From: Anaerolineae bacterium
Lineage (GTDB): Bacteria > Chloroflexota > Anaerolineae > Aggregatilineales > UBA2796
Assembly (NCBI GenBank): GCA_019637615.1
Contig: JAHBVJ010000002.1
Location: 124,001 to 188,000, forward strand
Length of the DNA stretch: 64,000 bases
Reading direction: 5' to 3'
Both the position numbers and the translations under genes were made by a program. Every line of letters begins with the position of its first letter. Positions within the stretch are counted from its first letter, which is position 1. The notes below the pieces were generated by a model, which searched no databases, had not been told where the DNA came from, and saw nothing but the letters and a program-made list of their open reading frames with translations. This document shows positions 27,376 to 36,127 of this stretch, piece after piece.

Positions 27376-28875
27376 ATGACTGTCCGTTCGACCACCGAAG
27401 GCCAACCCGATATTATGCTGGTCAATGCGCTGTTCATCAGCAAAGACCCGATGGAAAAAAAGCTGATGACGCCCTACTTCCCGTTAGGACTCCTCTACCT
27501 CGCCTCGGTGCTGCGCCAGAATGACTACAGCGTCGCCATGTTCGATGGCACCTTCGAGCCGGATTATGACAGCTTCGAGCGGGCGATGGAACAGTACAAG
27601 CCGAAGATCGTCGGCATTACGGCGCTGATCACGACCCGCAACAATGCGCTGAAGTGCGCCGAGATCGCCAAACGGCACGGCGCGACGGTCATCTTCGGCG
27701 GCCCCGATCCAACGGGTAAGCCGGAGGCCTATCTGCGGCATGTTGGCGCGGATGGCAAGCGCGTGGTCGATCTGGTCGTCTGGGACGAAGGCGAGATCAC
27801 CATCATCGAGTTGATGAACCACCTGACCGGACGCAACGGCGCTGATCTGATGAGCATCAAGCAGATCAAGGGCTTGCGCTTTATCAACGATCATGACGAG
27901 TTGGAAAGCACCGCGCGTCGCCCGCCGATTGACGATCCCGACACGATTCCGTTTCCGAGCCGCGATCTGATCGATGTAGACGCCTACCGCCGCGAATGGA
28001 CTGCCGCACACGGCTACTGGAGCCTGAGCGTCATCAACACGCGGGGCTGTCCCTACGCGTGTACGTGGTGTCAGAAGGGCATTTTCGGGCGCTCGTATCG
28101 TTCGCGCTCGGCGGAAAACGCGGCGGAAGAGATGCGCCTGATCAAGGAGCAGTACAACCCTGATCAAATCCGCGTGGTGGACGACATCACGGGCGTTGAC
28201 CGCAAGTGGGTCTTCGACTGGCGTGAGGCCGTGCTGGAACGCAACGCCGCCATCCCGTTTGAGTGCTTGAGCCGCGTGAATCTGGTGGATGTACCGATGC
28301 TGACCGCCCTTAAAGACATCGGTTGCCAGAAAATTTACTTCGGCGCGGAAAGCGGATCGCAAAAAGTCTTGAACGCGATGAAAAAAGGCTCCAAGATCGA
28401 GCAGATTTACCGCGCTTCGGAAGCCTGCCGCGAAGTCGGCATCCATATCTACTACTTCATGATGGTGGGCTATCCGGGCGAGGAGATGGATGACCTGCGG
28501 CAATCCGTCAAGCTGTTGGTCGAGACGCAACCGGATAGCTTCAGCACGACGATTGCCTATCCGCTCCCGGGGACGGAATTTTACCAGCAGGTGCGTGACC
28601 GCATCATGCACGACAGCGAGGATTGGGCGTTCACGGCAGAAAATAAGCTGCTGTTTGAGCGTGGCAAGTACAATACGATTTTCTACCGTTGGGTGCAGAT
28701 GTGGTTTCACAAAGAGTGGGAAGTCGCCCGCGCCCGCAGCGGACGCGATAAGCTGTCGTTGTATCGGCGCACGCGTAATCTGACGGGATTGCACATCAGT
28801 CGCGCGATGGTCAAGCTGATCGCCAAACTGCCCAGCGGCGGGAAGATCGAGTTCAAGCCCGCACCGGGGCGCTGA
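27376..28875 (+). CDS. B12-binding radical SAM protein
   Basis: A 499-residue enzyme. The N-terminal cobalamin-binding-like domain (about 15-170) includes PYFPLGLLYLASVLRQNDYSVAMFDGTF and the PKIVGITALITT and GATVIFGGPDPTG blocks. The radical SAM barrel (from about 205) has the cluster motif C-x3-C-x2-C in RGCPYACTWCQ. Residues further on carry a FGAESGSQKVLNAMKKG element typical of elongator-like radical SAM proteins. The B12 ligand DxHxxG motif is not obvious, so cobalamin binding is unproven. I choose the ATG at 27376, preceded by GGGGAGAGGGAAC, over an upstream TTG. Class members modify lipids, hopanoids or peptides; the substrate is unknown. Confidence 0.87.
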   Translation: MTVRSTTEGQPDIMLVNALFISKDPMEKKLMTPYFPLGLLYLASVLRQNDYSVAMFDGTFEPDYDSFERAMEQYKPKIVGITALITTRNNALKCAEIAKRHGATVIFGGPDPTGKPEAYLRHVGADGKRVVDLVVWDEGEITIIELMNHLTGRNGADLMSIKQIKGLRFINDHDELESTARRPPIDDPDTIPFPSRDLIDVDAYRREWTAAHGYWSLSVINTRGCPYACTWCQKGIFGRSYRSRSAENAAEEMRLIKEQYNPDQIRVVDDITGVDRKWVFDWREAVLERNAAIPFECLSRVNLVDVPMLTALKDIGCQKIYFGAESGSQKVLNAMKKGSKIEQIYRASEACREVGIHIYYFMMVGYPGEEMDDLRQSVKLLVETQPDSFSTTIAYPLPGTEFYQQVRDRIMHDSEDWAFTAENKLLFERGKYNTIFYRWVQMWFHKEWEVARARSGRDKLSLYRRTRNLTGLHISRAMVKLIAKLPSGGKIEFKPAPGR

Positions 28876-28908
28876 TTAACAAATACGCATAGGAATCGAT
28901 AACGTCTT

Positions 28909-29430
28909 ATGCACATCGATAGCACGCGATTGATGTATAGTGTGTTCCAAAGCTGCCGACACGGGCTGCACTATTCAGGCACACAACTAGAACTGCTTCT
29001 CGAAACGCTGGACATCGTGAAACAGCAGCGTGTATTATTCGTGAATGTTGACGATAATTGGGTAAAACAGCACGAACTAGAAAGTCTAGCCGTCGCGCCA
29101 TTGGCACGCTTGACACGAAACGATGCACTCTCGTCCGCCAATCAACCGCTATTCATGCTGATCGATGTCGGCGCTCACGATCTGCAACGGCTGTGGTCAG
29201 CGGAAGCCGTGCCAGTGGTACGACGCCTCGGCTACGCATTCCACATCCTCCCCGCGCTGCTCTGGAAGCCACAGGCGTTCAAGCCCGATCTCTACATGTT
29301 TTGCTTTCGCATGGTTGGCTTGCATTGGGCTGAACTTTCGTCGGAACTGCGTCAAGCCTTCTGTGCGTTACAAGGTCTAACGCTGGATGAGGCCGCAAGG
29401 CTAATTGAAGAGAACAATTCCGGTGACTAG
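28909..29430 (+). CDS. Hypothetical protein
   Basis: A 173-residue ORF I do not recognise. It is alpha/beta with no signal peptide, membrane segment or repeated motif (VDDNWVKQHELES, PVVRRLGYAFHILPALLWKPQAF, FRMVGLHWAELSSELRQAFC). It is AT-richer in its first third than its neighbours and starts 33 bases after the radical SAM gene on the same strand, so it may be part of that transcript. Coding is supported by the length and by downstream convergence with a DHFR-like gene, not by homology. Confidence 0.6.
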   Translation: MHIDSTRLMYSVFQSCRHGLHYSGTQLELLLETLDIVKQQRVLFVNVDDNWVKQHELESLAVAPLARLTRNDALSSANQPLFMLIDVGAHDLQRLWSAEAVPVVRRLGYAFHILPALLWKPQAFKPDLYMFCFRMVGLHWAELSSELRQAFCALQGLTLDEAARLIEENNSGD

Positions 29431-29460
29431 GTTGAGGAGCCGACGCCATCTTACCGCGCT

Positions 29461-30045
29461 TCACGAGCCAGACGGTTCATAGGTCGCCACCACGACGCCG
29501 TTCTCAGTGGCTTTGGCGCTGACGAGATGCAGCGTAGCAGGCGCACCGCCATTGGGAAACATCTGACGACCTGCGCCGAGCACAAGCGGATGGATCAGGA
29601 GAAGGTAGCGGTCGATCAGATTGTGCTTCATCAGGCTTTGGATGAGGACGCCGCTACCGAAGATGATGATGTCGCCGCCCTCCTCCGCCTTAATCGCCCT
29701 GATCGCTGTCGGCAGATCCCCCTTGAGCAGCGTCGAATTCATCCACGGCAGCGGTTCTTTCAGCGTGCTTGATACGACATACTTCGGCAAGTTGTTGAGG
29801 ATTTCGCTGAAAGGACTATCGGTCTGGTTAGGCCAGTGCGCGTAAAAGCTGTCGTAGGTGCGCCGACCAAACAGCAGTGCGCCGAAACTGGTGATGCTTT
29901 CGCCCGCCTCTTTGCTCTGCATCGCGCCGAAGGGAGCCGCCCACCCGCCCTGCGTAAAACCATCACGCGTATCTTCATCTGTGCCCGCTGGCCCTTGCAT
30001 CACGCCGTCGAGCGTCAGGTTGTTGAAAACGACGATCTTGCGCAT
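29461..30045 (-). CDS. Dihydrofolate-reductase-like (RibD C-terminal family) reductase
   Basis: A 194-residue protein of the RibD-C/YwjB-type DHFR-like superfamily: RKIVVFNNLTLDGVMQGP at the start, ALLFGRRTYDSF, KYVVSSTLKEPLPWMNSTLL, GGDIIIFGSGVLIQSLM and LLLIHPLVLGAGRQMF. Members reduce pyrimidine- or pterin-like substrates with NADPH, but most are uncharacterised. Start ATG at 30045 with GAGGAG, 6-base spacer. Isolated; the substrate is unknown. Confidence 0.9.
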   Translation of the reverse strand: MRKIVVFNNLTLDGVMQGPAGTDEDTRDGFTQGGWAAPFGAMQSKEAGESITSFGALLFGRRTYDSFYAHWPNQTDSPFSEILNNLPKYVVSSTLKEPLPWMNSTLLKGDLPTAIRAIKAEEGGDIIIFGSGVLIQSLMKHNLIDRYLLLIHPLVLGAGRQMFPNGGAPATLHLVSAKATENGVVVATYEPSGS

Positions 30046-30127
30046 AAGAAGCTCCTCACTTGTGCAAACTCGATGCTACGCAGTATAGCGGGCATGTGCT
30101 TGGAACAATTGTAAAAAGCCGACATGC

Positions 30128-30958
30128 TTACAGGGTGGAATAGCCAATCTGGTCGTGGTAAAAGTCGTCTGTTTTTTGCGCGAGCTGCTTGGGCGTGACG
30201 GTGGAGAAGGCGTTGATGTCGCGGATCAGATGCGATTGGTCGTAGTAGTTCAAGGCGTGGGCGATGTCGGTCAATCGCGCATAGCGTCGCGATTTGATCA
30301 AGCTGATCGCGGCATTGAAGCGTTTGACGCGAATATAAGTCTGCGGCGAGAGGCCAACCGTGTGCCGGAATCGGCGTTCAAATTGGCGCTCCGAGAGATG
30401 CAAGGAACCGCACAGCGCATTGACGCTGACACAGGCGATGTCCGCGTGGATCAGGTGCAGCGCCGCCTCGATCAGCCGATCATGTGGCGGTGCTTGATTG
30501 AGCTTGGTCAGGAGAAAGCGTGTCAACAGTTCAACCCGTTTTTGGTTGCTCGTGGCTTCGATAAGCTGTGCATTCAGATCGCAATCGGCAAAGTCGTTGC
30601 CTTCGATACTGCCGGTGGTCAGCGTCGAGGCGTTGAGACCTAACAGCGAATGCAGCGCGTGCGGTTTCAGGATCACTTGGATCGTCACGTAGGAACCACG
30701 TTTGAAGTGCATGACACTGGGGAACGCGCCCGCCCCATGCACGAAAAACGTCGGGACGATGTGGTGGCTGCCCGAATGCGCGATAGTTTCGATCACCGAT
30801 GCGCCGTTCTCATGCTGAAAGACGATCCCCGGCACGGCATTAGGCGAAACGTTGATCGATAGCGCTTCTTCACCAACATATTCCGCTATTCTGAAGCACG
30901 CCACATCACGCTTGAGCGGTTCGGGTGCCGGAATGATGTCAAAGGAGGGAATGTTCAT
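30128..30958 (-). CDS. AraC family transcriptional regulator
   Basis: A 276-residue regulator. The C-terminal double HTH is clear: ALCGSLHLSERQFERRFRHTVGLSPQTYIRVKRFNAA and ARLTDIAHALNYYDQSHLIRDINAFSTVTPKQL, matching the AraC family signature. The N-terminal 160 residues form the sensor domain, resembling the DUF6597-type, with SINVSPNAVPGIVFQHENGASV. It may control the DHFR-like gene downstream on the same strand or a distant target; its ligand is unknown. Confidence 0.9.
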   Translation of the reverse strand: MNIPSFDIIPAPEPLKRDVACFRIAEYVGEEALSINVSPNAVPGIVFQHENGASVIETIAHSGSHHIVPTFFVHGAGAFPSVMHFKRGSYVTIQVILKPHALHSLLGLNASTLTTGSIEGNDFADCDLNAQLIEATSNQKRVELLTRFLLTKLNQAPPHDRLIEAALHLIHADIACVSVNALCGSLHLSERQFERRFRHTVGLSPQTYIRVKRFNAAISLIKSRRYARLTDIAHALNYYDQSHLIRDINAFSTVTPKQLAQKTDDFYHDQIGYSTL

Positions 30959-31042
30959 CGCTGAGTCCGTTGGATACAGTTAGATGAAGTTTAGCAGATA
31001 CACCAGTAAATGTGATTTGTCGGCATGATGCCTAGGTGCATC

Positions 31043-32188
31043 CTACGTCGCACCAGCCCTGCTGGCGTTCTGATCGAGCGCGCCGCTAGAGTCCCGCGCG
31101 ATCAACTCGGTCGTGAAGATAATATGGCTCGTCGGGTCGTCGGGATGGGCGATGCGCCGCAGCAGTAGCTGTGCCATTGCGCGCCCCATTGCCTCAATCG
31201 GCTGACTGATAGTCGTCAGCATCGGGCGTGTCGCCATCGCGACAGGTGTGCCGTCATAGCCCACAATTGCCACATCGTCGGGGATGCGTAGTCCAGCGTC
31301 TCTGATCACGCTGATCGCCGCCGCCGCCATGTTGTCCGAGGCCGCGAACACGCCATCGATGTCGGGGTGCTGACTGAGCAGCGCGCGCATGGCATCTGCC
31401 GCCACTGTTGGATTGTAATTACCGGCCACCACCAGCGTCGGATCATACGGCAGTCCACTTGCTATCAACGCATCACGGTAGCCATCTAGCTTGTCATGGC
31501 TCGACGGCATATCCAGCGTCCCGTGAATCGTCGCAATCCGTCGGCGTCCTCCGGCGATCAGATGGTTGACCGCCGTTCGTGCGCCGTTGCGATGATCCGC
31601 GTCCACGTAATCCACATCGATATCGATGGCGGGACGACCGCTGAACACCATCGGCACACCGCTCTTGACCAACTGCTCCAATACGGGATCGCTGCCATGC
31701 GAACCGACGAGGATCACACCGTCCACATGCCCCTTCTGTACGTAGCGCTGTACTCGCTCTTCATCCCTGCGCGTGGACGCCATGATCAAGATGAGCTGAA
31801 TGTCCGTCTCGGAAAGCCCCTCCGCGATCCCGAACAGCAGCGGCGCGATGAACGGATCGCTGACCCATTGGCTGACCGGCTCGGAGATCACGATGCCGAA
31901 CGAATCGGTCTGGCTGGTGGCGAGGTTACGCGCGGCACGGTTCGGCACATAGCCAAGCTCCGCGATCGCACGTTCGACCGTCTCGCGCACCTTCGGGCTG
32001 ACGGGGATCGTGTTGCTTACCACGCGGGACACAGTCGAAGGCGATACGCCCGCCAGTTTGCCCACATCAGCCAGCGTCACAGTGCGACTGTCTAAACGAG
32101 AAGGTCGTCTACCATTGTGTGTGCGCTTGGTGACGTACGCCCGCCGCTGCCCAAGTTTAGATTTCGACTTCCCGTTATTCGATGCCAT
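31043..32188 (-). CDS. LacI family transcriptional regulator of the beta-glycoside locus
   Basis: A 381-residue regulator. After a basic N-terminus, VTLADVGKLAGVSPSTVSRVVSN is the LacI HTH, AERAIAELGYVPNRAARNLATSQTD the hinge region, and the remainder a periplasmic-binding-protein-like sensor (DDVAIVGYDGTPVAMATRPMLTTISQPIEAMGRAMAQLLLRRI). I use the ATG at 32188 (GGAG, 6-base spacer); ATGs further upstream at 32203 and 32230 are less supported. It follows two permeases of the sugar ABC importer on the same strand and probably represses the divergent promoters at 35969-36127. Confidence 0.93.
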   Translation of the reverse strand: MASNNGKSKSKLGQRRAYVTKRTHNGRRPSRLDSRTVTLADVGKLAGVSPSTVSRVVSNTIPVSPKVRETVERAIAELGYVPNRAARNLATSQTDSFGIVISEPVSQWVSDPFIAPLLFGIAEGLSETDIQLILIMASTRRDEERVQRYVQKGHVDGVILVGSHGSDPVLEQLVKSGVPMVFSGRPAIDIDVDYVDADHRNGARTAVNHLIAGGRRRIATIHGTLDMPSSHDKLDGYRDALIASGLPYDPTLVVAGNYNPTVAADAMRALLSQHPDIDGVFAASDNMAAAAISVIRDAGLRIPDDVAIVGYDGTPVAMATRPMLTTISQPIEAMGRAMAQLLLRRIAHPDDPTSHIIFTTELIARDSSGALDQNASRAGAT

Positions 32189-32213
32189 AGGCGCTCCGTA
32201 CATGGTTATACAG

Positions 32214-32225
32214 CGTATGCATACG
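32214..32225. promoter_or_regulatory. 12-base perfect palindrome upstream of the LacI gene
   Basis: CGTATGCATACG at 32214-32225 is its own reverse complement and lies 26 bases upstream of the LacI ATG. It is a candidate autoregulatory operator. The rest of the 231-base gap up to 32461 shows nothing distinct. Confidence 0.45.
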
Positions 32226-32461
32226 TGCAAAATTCATCGGTCAGGCTACCGCGTCATAGTCCCTAAACAAATCCATATGCATTCCGCCAGTTGCGTTGGT
32301 CGCTTCGAGGGTGAAGCCGACGCCCTTGACTGTGAAGGCAGTTCAGTAGCAGTAATGAATCATCATCGATCAACTATAGATCAAATTATTGGCTTTCACC
32401 AATCGATCACCACCCGCGAACGACTGCCGCTGCCGTCCAAGCGGCCTTAATTCGCCAAAGT

Positions 32462-33328
32462 TCACCCTTTGACTGCGCCTTGCGTTAGCCCTGCTACGAA
32501 CTGCTTCTGCATATTGATGTACACGATCACCACTGGCACAATCGCCATCGTGAGTGACGCCGCCAGCGAAGGCCAGTTGGTGTTGAACTGCCCGACCAGA
32601 TTGAAGATCACGGGCTGCAACGGCTGTTTAGCCGAATCTTGGATCAGCACCGTGGCGTACAGGAATTCGTTCCATAGCGCCAGAAATTGCAAGATCACCA
32701 CTGTCCCGATCCCCGGCCTGACCAGCGGCAGTGCCACGCGGTAAAACGTCCCCCACTCGCTCGATCCGTCGATCCGCGCCGCCTCGATCAGCTCGTTAGG
32801 CAGCAGTTCGAAGAACGACCGCATCAGCAGGATCGAGAACGGCGACATCGATCCGATGTACACGAGGATCAAGCCGTGCTGCGAATTCAGCAAACCGAGA
32901 CTTTTCACCTGTAGATACAGCGGGATGATGAGTGACGCGGCGGGCATCGCCATCGTGCTCAACAGTAGGATGTAGATCAATCGCTTAAACGGGAACTTCA
33001 GCTTAGCAAACGCATAGCCAGACACCGTTGAGAAGAACAGGATGCCCGCCAGTGAAAACGCCGAGATGACCACGCTGTTCAAGAAGTGCGCCCCGAACTG
33101 CGTTTGCTGCCATGCCGCCGGATACGCGTCGAAAATGATCTTGGTCGGGATGAACGGGCCGTTAAAAATGGTGTTCCGTTCCCGCAGCGAGGTGAACACC
33201 ATCCACACGAACGGGTAAACCGCCACCAACGACAGCGATGCCAGAATGATGAACGCCGCGATGCGGGGCAGCGAAAAACGGGGCTTGCTCTGGCGGGTGG
33301 GCGCGGCGAGAGAGACTGCAACAGACAT
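32462..33328 (-). CDS. Sugar ABC transporter permease, MalG-type
   Basis: A 288-residue inner-membrane subunit with six predicted helices: PRIAAFIILASLSLVAVYPFVWMVFTSLR at the N-terminus and the cytoplasmic EAA loop ELLPNELIEAARIDGSSEWGTFYRVALPLVRPGI, the ATPase contact site. It is the CarbohydrateUptake-1 family type. Located directly after the MalF-type permease (18 bases). No ATPase gene is nearby, so a shared MsmX/UgpC-like ATPase elsewhere must energise it. Confidence 0.94.
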   Translation of the reverse strand: MSVAVSLAAPTRQSKPRFSLPRIAAFIILASLSLVAVYPFVWMVFTSLRERNTIFNGPFIPTKIIFDAYPAAWQQTQFGAHFLNSVVISAFSLAGILFFSTVSGYAFAKLKFPFKRLIYILLLSTMAMPAASLIIPLYLQVKSLGLLNSQHGLILVYIGSMSPFSILLMRSFFELLPNELIEAARIDGSSEWGTFYRVALPLVRPGIGTVVILQFLALWNEFLYATVLIQDSAKQPLQPVIFNLVGQFNTNWPSLAASLTMAIVPVVIVYINMQKQFVAGLTQGAVKG

Positions 33329-33346
33329 GATAGACCTTCCTCAGCG

Positions 33347-34294
33347 TCAGATGTTCGAGCGCTTATTCATCCAGATCTGGAACAAGACCGCCAACATGCA
33401 CAGCACCAAGATCACCGTGCTCAATGTCGAACCGTAGCCGAAGTTCGGCAAGCCCGGATTGGCGAACGCCACCCGATAAATATACGTACCGAGCGTTTGC
33501 GAGGCGTTGACTGGCCCCCCGCCCGTCATCACATAGATCACATCGAACAGCTTGATCCCGTTCAGCAAATTCAGCGTGATCACCAGAATCGTCACTGGAC
33601 GCAGCATCGGCACGGTGACGTTGAGGAACTGCTGCACGCTGTTCGCACCGTCAATCGCTGCCGCTTCGTACAGCGTTGGGTCGATGCCTTGCAACCCCGC
33701 GTAGAAAATGATCACGTACAGCCCGATTTGCTGCCAGATCGCTACCACGGCGATAGACCACAGCACCACGTTCTCGTCACCGAGCCAGTTTTGCTGCCAA
33801 GCCGCGAGGCCAAGGTTGCCGAGGATGGTGTTCAGGCTGCCCAGATTCGGGTCAAGGATCAGCTTCCACAACGCGCCCGTCACCACCCACGAGATGATGC
33901 TCGGCATGAACAGCATCGTCCGCCCGATGGTGCCAAAGCGTCCCCACCCGATGTTGTACAGCACCGCCACGATCATCGGGATGATCGACAGGAACAGCGT
34001 CAGCCCCGCCGTCAGCACCAGCGTCACGAACAACGCCGTATGAAACACCGAGTCTTCGAGCAAATGCTGGTAATTGCCCAGCCCGACCCACTCTGGCGCG
34101 CCAATAGCATCCCATTTCTGGAAGCCGAGCAGAATGGTACGGACGATGGGAATGCCGATGAAAATGACGAAGAACACGAACGCGGGCAGAGTCATCGCCA
34201 GTCCGGTGATGCGCTCTTGCCTGCCGTTCGGAGGGCCAAGCAGAGAGGAGGCGAGCCTCCCGAACGAAGCCTGCTCAAGAACTTTATTCGACAT
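33347..34294 (-). CDS. Sugar ABC transporter permease, MalF-type
   Basis: A 315-residue permease with the conserved LLFNPPLYEAAAIDGANSVQQFLNVTVPMLRPV EAA loop (written here as YEAAAIDGA), and an initial hydrophobic segment LPAFVFFVIFIGIPIVRTILLGF. I use the ATG at 34294 (GAGG, 5-base spacer); the longer GTG reading from 34300 is only two residues longer. Pairs with the MalG-type gene downstream and follows the binding-protein gene, with a nested inverted repeat between them. Confidence 0.94.
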   Translation of the reverse strand: MSNKVLEQASFGRLASSLLGPPNGRQERITGLAMTLPAFVFFVIFIGIPIVRTILLGFQKWDAIGAPEWVGLGNYQHLLEDSVFHTALFVTLVLTAGLTLFLSIIPMIVAVLYNIGWGRFGTIGRTMLFMPSIISWVVTGALWKLILDPNLGSLNTILGNLGLAAWQQNWLGDENVVLWSIAVVAIWQQIGLYVIIFYAGLQGIDPTLYEAAAIDGANSVQQFLNVTVPMLRPVTILVITLNLLNGIKLFDVIYVMTGGGPVNASQTLGTYIYRVAFANPGLPNFGYGSTLSTVILVLCMLAVLFQIWMNKRSNI

Positions 34295-34320
34295 GCTCAC
34301 CTCTAATAAGTTAAGTACAC

Positions 34321-34410
34321 ACCTTACGCAGTTTGTTTATCAAAGCGAGGTTACATCACCGCCCCTCTCCATTGTTATGGAGAGGGGTTGGGGGTGAGGC
34401 TGCGTAAGGT
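34321..34410. repeat. 90-base nested inverted repeat inside the ABC operon
   Basis: Outer arms ACCTTACGCAG (34321-34331) / CTGCGTAAGGT (34400-34410) and inner arms CCCCTCTCCAT (34362-34372) / ATGGAGAGGGG (34377-34387) are each perfect 11-base inverted repeats; TCACC/GGTGA pair between them. The element lies between the binding-protein stop (34443) and the MalF-type start (34294). The inner core resembles a CCCCTCTCC-type extragenic repeat common in several bacterial genomes. Confidence 0.75.
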
Positions 34411-34442
34411 CAGTTAGGTAATGGGATCAGCAGTTGCCGATT

Positions 34443-35771
34443 TTAGCTATAAGTCAGCTTGGCTGCCCCATCTTCCATCGCCTGTGCGGCTTCTTTCGGA
34501 TCGGTGAGCTTGCCAGCCGTGAACAACATGATCGTGTCCGCCACCACCTGACCAGCCGGCCCCGTCAGCCAGTGACGGCAGCCATCCGGCAGCCACGCCG
34601 CCATCGTCTTGATGATCGGATCGGTGACCTGATCCGCCGCCGACTTGGTCGCGGGCAGCGAGACGGACTCGCTCATCGTCCACGCGTACACTTCAGCGGA
34701 GTACAGATATTGCAGGAAGGTGATCGCCGCGTCTTTGTTCTTGCTGTGGTTGGAGAGCGAGAACGCCGCGCCCGCCGAGTTGCCTGTCCAGTGCGGTTTG
34801 CCCGCCGCTACGGATGGGGTCTTCATGACCTTCAGGCGCTTGACCAGTTCAGGCGGCGCGTCCTTGTAGATGCGACCGGGGTTCCACGAACCGGAGTAGA
34901 AAGCCGCACCCTTGCCCGTGTACAGCGCGTTCAGGCACGCGACCTGATCCATGCCCGTCTGCCCCTTCTGCCACAGACCGCCGTCCAGCGTCTTGCGGTA
35001 CAGCGTCAGCGCGTCCACCACGGGCTGATCCGTCCACTTGGCCTGATGCCCATCCAGCATCTTCACCGTCGCCGGATCGCCAGAGAAACCCGTGATCATC
35101 GGGAACCACAAATCGTTCACGCTGAAGCCGTCGGTGGCGGCTTGCATCGCGCCCAAGTTGCCGCTGACCTTGCTCTTGATCTGGTTGGAGGCCGCGATCA
35201 TGTCGTCCCATGTTTCGGGTTCGCCATCGATGCCTGCCTGCGCGAAGATGTCGGGGTCATAGTAGAAGCCCATCGTCTGTGCCATCCAGCCCATCGCGTA
35301 CTGCGCTTCGCCGTCGAGGAACATGCTGTTCGCGGAGGGGAAGAAATCTTTCATGAAGTCCGCGCCCAATTCTTTGATCAGGTCAGCGCCCAGACCCTTC
35401 TTGCCGAACTCAACCGAGTACACATGCGGCGCGTAGACTTCGGGGAGGTCATCGGCGGCGGCGCTGGCGAGCAGCGCGGGGAGATACGCGCCGGTGACAT
35501 CTGACTTGATCTGGAGGTCAACCTTGATGTTCGGGTTCTTGGCTTCGAAGTCAGCGATCACTTTGGGGAATTGATCTTGCTGGTCGGTGTACCAGCTCCA
35601 GAAGCGCACCACGGCAGGATCAGCGCCCTGACGTTTGATGTACGGCGCGGCCAGTGTTGGCGACTTGGCGGCTCCGATGGCGAGACCTGCCGCCCCCGCA
35701 GCCCCTAACTTGATGAAATCGCGCCGCGAAAGGGCTTTCTTGCCCGCTGGCTTATTGTTGTCCGACGTCAT
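34443..35771 (-). CDS. Extracellular sugar-binding protein, Tat-exported (SBP family 1)
   Basis: A 442-residue solute-binding protein. The N-terminus has a twin-arginine signal, SRRDFIKLGAAGAAGLAIGAA, near residues 15-35, and the mature part is the SBP_bac_1 fold (VVRFWSWYTDQQDQFPKVIADFEAKNPNIKVDLQI). It delivers oligosaccharides to the two permeases downstream. Start preceded by AGGAG. Transcribed from a promoter at 35969-35997. Substrate is not read directly; GH1/GH2 neighbours suggest beta-linked oligosaccharides. Confidence 0.92.
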   Translation of the reverse strand: MTSDNNKPAGKKALSRRDFIKLGAAGAAGLAIGAAKSPTLAAPYIKRQGADPAVVRFWSWYTDQQDQFPKVIADFEAKNPNIKVDLQIKSDVTGAYLPALLASAAADDLPEVYAPHVYSVEFGKKGLGADLIKELGADFMKDFFPSANSMFLDGEAQYAMGWMAQTMGFYYDPDIFAQAGIDGEPETWDDMIAASNQIKSKVSGNLGAMQAATDGFSVNDLWFPMITGFSGDPATVKMLDGHQAKWTDQPVVDALTLYRKTLDGGLWQKGQTGMDQVACLNALYTGKGAAFYSGSWNPGRIYKDAPPELVKRLKVMKTPSVAAGKPHWTGNSAGAAFSLSNHSKNKDAAITFLQYLYSAEVYAWTMSESVSLPATKSAADQVTDPIIKTMAAWLPDGCRHWLTGPAGQVVADTIMLFTAGKLTDPKEAAQAMEDGAAKLTYS

Positions 35772-35968
35772 AATAGCATCTCCTAAAAGCGAATAAAACT
35801 AACTTGTCTCAGCCGCCAGCCTCCGACGGCTACCACGATGCAGCACATCATCACGCATTGGCACATGTATTTTTCACCACAACGTCCCGTCTCCACCTCC
35901 TACCTACCGCGTTTGGAAATTCCGATCTGCGTGGACGTGTGCTGTTGTCTGCGAATTGCTTCAAATAT

Positions 35969-35997
35969 TTTGTACAACTTTCTGCAATCGCTGTCAA
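35969..35997 (-). promoter_or_regulatory. Promoter of the sugar-binding protein operon with overlapping LacI-type operator
   Basis: Minus strand TTGACA (35997-35992), 17-base spacer, TACAAA (35974-35969). The plus-strand bases 35983-35996, TGCAATCGCTGTCA, match the LacI/CcpA-like consensus TGNAANCGNWWNCA except for one position and overlap the -35 box and spacer, so repressor binding would block the promoter. Confidence 0.6.
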
Positions 35998-36063
35998 GAG
36001 CTATTTCTCGCCGGATTTTGTGGCGTACTGCCGCTATCCACGCGCAGTCTTGAAAAATGACAG

Positions 36064-36097
36064 TTTGCAAGAATTTCTGCAAATCTTGCGCAAAATT
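36064..36097. promoter_or_regulatory. Palindromic sites beside the plus-strand promoter
   Basis: Inverted repeat TTTGCA (36064-36069) / TGCAAA (36078-36083), then a CG-centred palindrome at 36082-36097, AATCTTGCGCAAAATT, with TTGCGCAA as its perfect core. It ends 2 bases before the -35 box of the 36100-36127 promoter. A second LacI-type operator candidate. Confidence 0.45.
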
Positions 36098-36099
36098 CA

Positions 36100-36127
36100 T
36101 TGACTTTTTTTGCAGCAGTTCTAGAAT
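36100..36127 (+). promoter_or_regulatory. Promoter of the plus-strand glycoside operon
   Basis: TTGACT (36100-36105), 16-base spacer, TAGAAT (36122-36127), 255 bases upstream of the TolB-like gene. Weaker -10 than consensus; long leader expected. Confidence 0.5.

Noticed and set aside
27484..28794. 436-residue ORF antisense to the radical SAM gene
   Set aside because: Shadow frame; the radical SAM protein has all its motifs on the plus strand.
33086..34306. 406-residue plus-strand ORF across the permease genes
   Set aside because: Gln/Arg/His-rich shadow of two clear permeases.
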